A DNA stretch of 64,000 nt from Diplodia intermedia (taxonomy: Eukaryota > Ascomycota > Dothideomycetes > Botryosphaeriales > Botryosphaeriaceae). The position numbers and the translations under genes were made by a program. The first letter of the stretch is position 1, and every line of letters begins with the position of its first letter. Under the pieces are notes generated by a model. The model made no database searches and had not been told where the DNA came from. It saw only the letters and a program-made list of their open reading frames with translations. Location: assembly GCA_021495925.1 (NCBI GenBank), contig JAKEKT010000098.1:1-64000 (forward strand), in the 5' to 3' direction. This document shows, in pieces, positions 60,223 through 64,000 of this stretch.

Positions 60223-61185
60223 CTATCTCCTCGCGCCTGAACTCGCACCGCCGCGCGGCCGTGTCCTGCCTTTCCTCGCCGCGCTCCTCTGTGCGTACTT
60301 CTCCAGCTCCTGCTCGTCAAGTTCCTTCTCCTTGTCCGCCGGTAGCAAACTGCCCTCGATGGTAATGAACCCCCTGTCGTTCTCTGTGCGCGGCGACGTC
60401 TCGAAATCCCGGATGCGGAACTTGATCACGCCGTCCACCTTCTTGCCCTGCGCGTCCACGAAATATCCCTGGCCAGCATCCGGCTTGCCCGCGTCCTCGG
60501 TGTCCTCGTCGTTATCGTCCGCGCCACCCTCGCCTGCGGCGACCCATGTCCAGTCCTCTGGCAGCCGCTTGCGATCGATACTTGCGGAGAACAAGTTCCA
60601 GCAAACGAGACCGAGGTGGCTCTCGTTCTGCAGGTTGACGCTGCCCTCAATCCAGATGCCCTTGCGCGGATGCAGCACGACGAAGTCGGCCGTGACCCAG
60701 ACGAACGACACGGCGAACTCGTTGACGGAGCGGGCCAGCACCGGGCCGTCGGACGACACGCCGCCGGGCCCTTCGGAGAGGCGCACATTGTTGTAGGCGA
60801 GCACGACGCCCTTGAGCGGCGGGTAGTAGGTCAGGAGCAGCGGCGATAGGTGCTCGGCGCACAGCGCCTTGAGCGGGTACTGCTGGCCGATGGAAGCGAG
60901 CGGCAGGTAGAGCGACGTAGTTTGGAGGGCGAAAGGCGAGTCGTCAGAGTCAATGGGCTTTGCTGCTGGTGCCGCGGCGGGCTTCTGGAACATGGAGGTC
61001 TTGCTCGGCTTTTGTGACGCGGCATCCGTGTCTTTTGCGGGGCGCGGCTTCTTGGTGGGGGATTGCTGGGTTTGCTCTTCCTCGCGGGCGCGCTTCTTGG
61101 ATTTCTTTTCCGACTTGTCCTTCCTGTGCTTGTGCGCCTTCTTGTCGGCGGCGGGCGAGGTCGCGGCCATGGTTTCGGCGGACAT
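60223..61185 (-). CDS. rpa43: RNA polymerase I subunit RPA43
   Basis: A single exon of 320 aa from MSAETMAATSPAADKK, close to yeast A43 (326 aa). The frame is open to an ATG at 61431, but that would reach almost to the divergent neighbour's start and adds nothing conserved. The first about 80 residues are Lys-rich (KKAHKHRKDKSEKKSKKR). The conserved tip and OB parts are clear: YLPLASIGQQYPL, LLTYYPPLKGVVLAYNNV, FVWVTADFVVLHPRKG, GSVNLQNESHLGLVCWNLFS, then KFRIRDFETS and FITIEGSLL. A43 with A14 forms the Pol I stalk, which binds Rrn3 for rRNA gene initiation in the nucleolus. The C-terminus is basic and Gly/Arg-rich. Confidence 0.85.
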   Translation of the reverse strand: MSAETMAATSPAADKKAHKHRKDKSEKKSKKRAREEEQTQQSPTKKPRPAKDTDAASQKPSKTSMFQKPAAAPAAKPIDSDDSPFALQTTSLYLPLASIGQQYPLKALCAEHLSPLLLTYYPPLKGVVLAYNNVRLSEGPGGVSSDGPVLARSVNEFAVSFVWVTADFVVLHPRKGIWIEGSVNLQNESHLGLVCWNLFSASIDRKRLPEDWTWVAAGEGGADDNDEDTEDAGKPDAGQGYFVDAQGKKVDGVIKFRIRDFETSPRTENDRGFITIEGSLLPADKEKELDEQELEKYAQRSAARKGRTRPRGGASSGARR

Positions 61186-61446
61186 GCCTGGCGGAGGCGG
61201 ATCAATTGGCGGAATCGCGGCGGACTTTGTCGTCGTCGTCACGGTGGTGATGGTGGACCGCCGCACTTTTTTCTTGACGGCTGGGCGAGCTCTCGCAAAG
61301 GCGGTCAGCGAGCTCGGCGAAACATGACGCCGACGTGGTGCCTCAGGCCACAAGTTCAACGGACGCCCGAGCTTCAAGCTCCATCTGGCATCATCCCGCA
61401 GCGCCGCAACACCCATGTCTCCGTCTGTCACTGCTTCGACGTGAAC
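61186..61446. promoter_or_regulatory. Bidirectional promoter RPA43 / J-domain protein
   Basis: Only 261 bp separate the two divergent start codons, so the promoters must overlap or be shared. No clear TATA box is seen on either side. Confidence 0.5.
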
Positions 61447-62699
61447 ATGGCTGGTAGCAACCAGTATCTATCCATCGCCGGCTGGTGGTTCCTGCCTACG
61501 GTACGCTTCACCCACCCTCTTCATCACGCCGTACGCTAAACGCAAATCCCCACTAGGTGGTCGCGTACATTCAGTCCTTTCTCTACTCGCTCTTTATTCG
61601 CGCCGGCGATCCGCGCCCTCAGCCGGGGTCTCCTAAATTCATAAGACATAAGAAGATCATCCATGGTCTAGCCGTTGTCGCCTACCTTGTCTATTCTGTC
61701 TATGAAGCCGACTGGGAGCTGCAACGTGCCGGCAACTTCTACCAGGCCCTTGGAGTCCCTGTCGACGCGACCGAGAAGGCCATAAATTCGAGGTTCCGCA
61801 GGCTGTAAGCGCCGCTCAGTACAAAGATCGCGAGACAACATTCTGACTTGGACTAGCACTGTACTGCACCACCCAGACAAGGTCGCCGCTGCCGAAGCTC
61901 GCCCCGCCGCCGAAAGATATTATGTCTTCCTTAAGCTGGCACGCGATACACTTGTCGACCCGGCTAAGCGCTTTGCATATGACCGCTTTGGGCCGAGTGT
62001 AGTGGAGTGGAAGCATTGCATCACGATCCACGACTATATCATGCATGGCGTGCAGAGCAATGCCCTGTCATACATCGGTGGCGCCTCCGTCATGGTTATG
62101 CTGAGTATACTGGGTTATTTCGAGCATGGACGCTATGTGAGTCACCCTTCCTCGCAGAAACCGATATCCAGGAGGCATGTTCTAACCCATGCAACCAGTG
62201 GCGCTACCTCGTGTTCGCTACCCTCGTCGTCTTTGAGGCGCACACGATATCGCGTCCCGACTTCCCGCCCTTGCTCACCAAGATCCTGAACCCGCTCGTC
62301 TCTACCTTCCACCTGCGTGCGCCCTGGCTGCCATACCAGATTCTCACCGTTGTCCGCCGGGGCACCTTCGCCCTCTTCATCGCCATGAACCAGCTCGCGC
62401 CCTTGATGCAGGACCCGCGCCGCAACTTACAGACCCAGAACACGGCCGCCGCACAGCAGCAGCAGCTCGACCGCCTGACCCAGCTGTCTGCCGCGACCGA
62501 CCAGGACGCCCTGCGCCTGATCGGCATCGAGACCATGCCGTTCCAGGGCGAGGATGGCGAAAAGGAGCTCAGGGCCAAGATGAAGGATTGGATCGTGCAG
62601 AACAGCATTAGGAGCGATCCAGTCGTCAGGGATGCCATGGGCCGCGCCGTTGCGAAGAAGCGGCAAAACGCGCCGGCAGGCGCAAAAGGGACGACTTAG
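61447..62699 (+). CDS. Membrane-anchored J-domain (DnaJ) protein
   Basis: Four exons: 61447-61500, 61557-61804, 61857-62136, 62199-62699. Introns of 56, 52 and 62 nt are GT..AG and in phase, giving 360 aa. Helices lie before the J-domain (WWFLPTVVAYIQSFLYSLFI, then IHGLAVVAYLVYSVYEA). The J-domain covers about 80-145: NFYQALGV, RFRRLTVLHHPDKV with the HPD triad that activates Hsp70, then LARDTLVDPAKRFAYDRFG. Further helices follow (SYIGGASVMVMLSILGY, WRYLVFATLVVFEA). The C-terminus is Gln-rich and charged with no retention motif recognised. It is probably an ER-membrane co-chaperone presenting its J-domain to an Hsp70; the side of the membrane cannot be decided here. Confidence 0.85.
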
Positions 62700-63935
62700 A
62701 AAGAGAGATCATATAGAACTATTGAATGCGATTTTGGTAGCTGCACGCCAGATCTCCAAAGACCTTGGACATAATCTGGCGAGACACTTGAGGCGAAGGC
62801 TTCGACTTTCGGCTGAACTAATGCGCATGTCAAATAGGCTTTCCCCTTATATGCATCAACTACCAATAAGCTTTGCCTTGTTGATATTGTCGCTTTCTCT
62901 AGCTAGTCAAAATCTAGACATTGAGGCGACTTATGCGCGAAAAGGATCCCTGGCATAGCATTGGTGTAGACATGCTCTAGAGAACTGCTACTTGCGATCA
63001 ATTGCCTTTGCGTAGCAGGTCATGATGAAGATGAAGGGAGAACAAGCTTTTCTGGGTGGAGAAAGGATAACAGTCAGAGCTAGCAATCACACTACTCGTA
63101 GGTGAGTCTTGACCGCAGATTCCCCTTCCGAACGCCCCCGGCGAGTAAGGGTCTTACTCTAGTGTAAGCCAAGACGCTTTTTGAAACAAGAACGTTGGTC
63201 CTCGTATGCCCGCACTAACGTCAGTTGTTCAATATATCATTTCTGCTTGCCTTACGGATACCATTTTTTCCCGGCCATCCGGTTTTAATCGAATTTTTTC
63301 AAGTGGGGTAGCAAGTACTATGCTGACCGTGAATACACACACATCTGGTATAGAAACTCGAGTCGCATCACAGCGGGTGACAAAGAAGTTTGCCTGCCCG
63401 CATCTGCCTCACACAGATACTGCACCATCATGTGGTAGTTGGACACAAGATCTGGACATGAATGTAAGTTTTAGATGCGCACATTTACGTCAGGCGCTTG
63501 TACTCAACTACCTATGTAGGAAGTGTGTAGAGTCCTCGATGAGCTTAAAAGGCCAACTTCTTTTGTCATCCGCTGTGGCATCTTCAGACATGTGGAATTC
63601 GTCATCTACCGAGATTCCACAGTCCCAACTAAGAACAAAACTTTCACTGTTTGCTCATCGCACACAGATAACCGATGGAAAGTTGAAGCACTTCGAATTT
63701 GTCGACTCCGACACTACCTCGTACTGCGCCAGATGACCGTAGCGGTGTGTCCGACCAGGCTTTTCAGCTTTGGCGGTATCAACCAAAAGACTCTGACCAA
63801 CTTCTCATGTGTATATGACAAACATGACTGGTTGGCATAGCGCAACATTCCTCCTTCGTAGCCAAGCACTCTGGCGCGTAATTTACAACCAAACCTAGCT
63901 CCCACAGTCCTCGGACTTTCGTCGAAAGATCATAC
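62700..63935. other. Intergenic to the right edge gene
   Basis: 1.24 kb without a supported gene. Two overlapping plus-strand frames (63206-63736 and 63523-63840) have no recognisable domain and no clear start context. Confidence 0.45.
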
Positions 63936-64000
63936 CTGACCCGTAGCAGCAGCGGCAGCAGCAGACGCTGCCTTCCTCCTCGCCCAACTCTCCTCCAACA
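63936..64000 (-). CDS. Possible exon of a minus-strand gene cut by the window edge
   Basis: The minus strand at the right edge reads ESWARRKAAS, then an Ala run, then ATGQ, followed by a good donor (CAG then GTATG, at 63935). Low-complexity Ala from a GCT/GCC repeat makes this weak evidence. The protein cannot be identified from so few residues. Confidence 0.25.

Noticed and set aside
61186..61431. N-terminal extension of RPA43 to an ATG at 61431
   Set aside because: It would start about 16 bp from the divergent gene's start codon and adds non-conserved Thr/Pro-rich sequence. MSAETMAATS is preferred.
33387..62699. Possible biosynthetic gene cluster around the permease, reductase and hydrolase genes
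   Set aside because: No backbone enzyme (PKS, NRPS, terpene synthase) or cluster regulator is present. The neighbours are housekeeping genes of unrelated pathways.

Overview
The window comes from a filamentous ascomycete (Pezizomycotina; Dothideomycetes is possible but not shown). The signs are a GC-rich gene half with short introns of about 50-55 nt, typical fungal genes (chromovirus-type Ty3/gypsy elements, a Tad-like LINE, a fungal ferric reductase, a Dal5-type permease, a GPI-anchored Cys-rich wall protein), and a sharply bounded AT-rich block carrying the signature of repeat-induced point mutation (RIP).

Bases 1-23790 form one RIP-mutated block holding a three-element nest that can be resolved to the base. 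The outer Ty3/gypsy chromovirus 'A' (117-23531; 776-bp LTRs; target duplication ATACT) is interrupted twice. A Tad-like LINE (7105-13590) is flanked by a perfect 12-bp target duplication. A second, related chromovirus 'B' (14013-22507; 795-bp LTRs) is flanked by GCGGC. Removing both insertions restores an A element of about 8.4 kb, close to the 8.5 kb of B. CpA and TpG are almost absent, CpG is kept, and the coding frames are closed by TAA/TAG where Gln or Trp codons stood. Both gypsy copies also carry an antisense reading frame between pol and the 3' LTR. In A it is in frame across the LINE insertion once the insertion is removed.

Bases 23791-33386 are gene-poor normal-GC DNA with one intact BTB/POZ gene and, about 4.5 kb away on the same strand, a frameshifted BTB relic.

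Bases 33387-62699 are gene-dense. In order: a Nup85-like nucleoporin (-), a kelch-repeat protein (+), a GH18 chitinase-like gene that loses its catalytic exon (+), a nine-exon Dal5/ACS-type MFS permease (-), a Rab4-type GTPase (-), a PAF-acetylhydrolase-like lipase (+), an FRG1-like protein (+), a Cys-rich GPI-anchored surface protein (+), a four-TM membrane protein (+), a coilin-like nuclear protein (-), a ferric reductase (+), the RNA polymerase I subunit RPA43 (-) and a membrane-anchored J-domain protein (+). These are mostly housekeeping and surface genes in unrelated pathways. They do not form a biosynthetic cluster; neighbours are often divergent with short shared promoters (RPA43/DnaJ about 260 bp). 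A possible exon of another minus-strand gene touches the right edge.

Exon boundaries were set by eye from GT..AG sites, reading-frame phase and family conservation. No searches were run.
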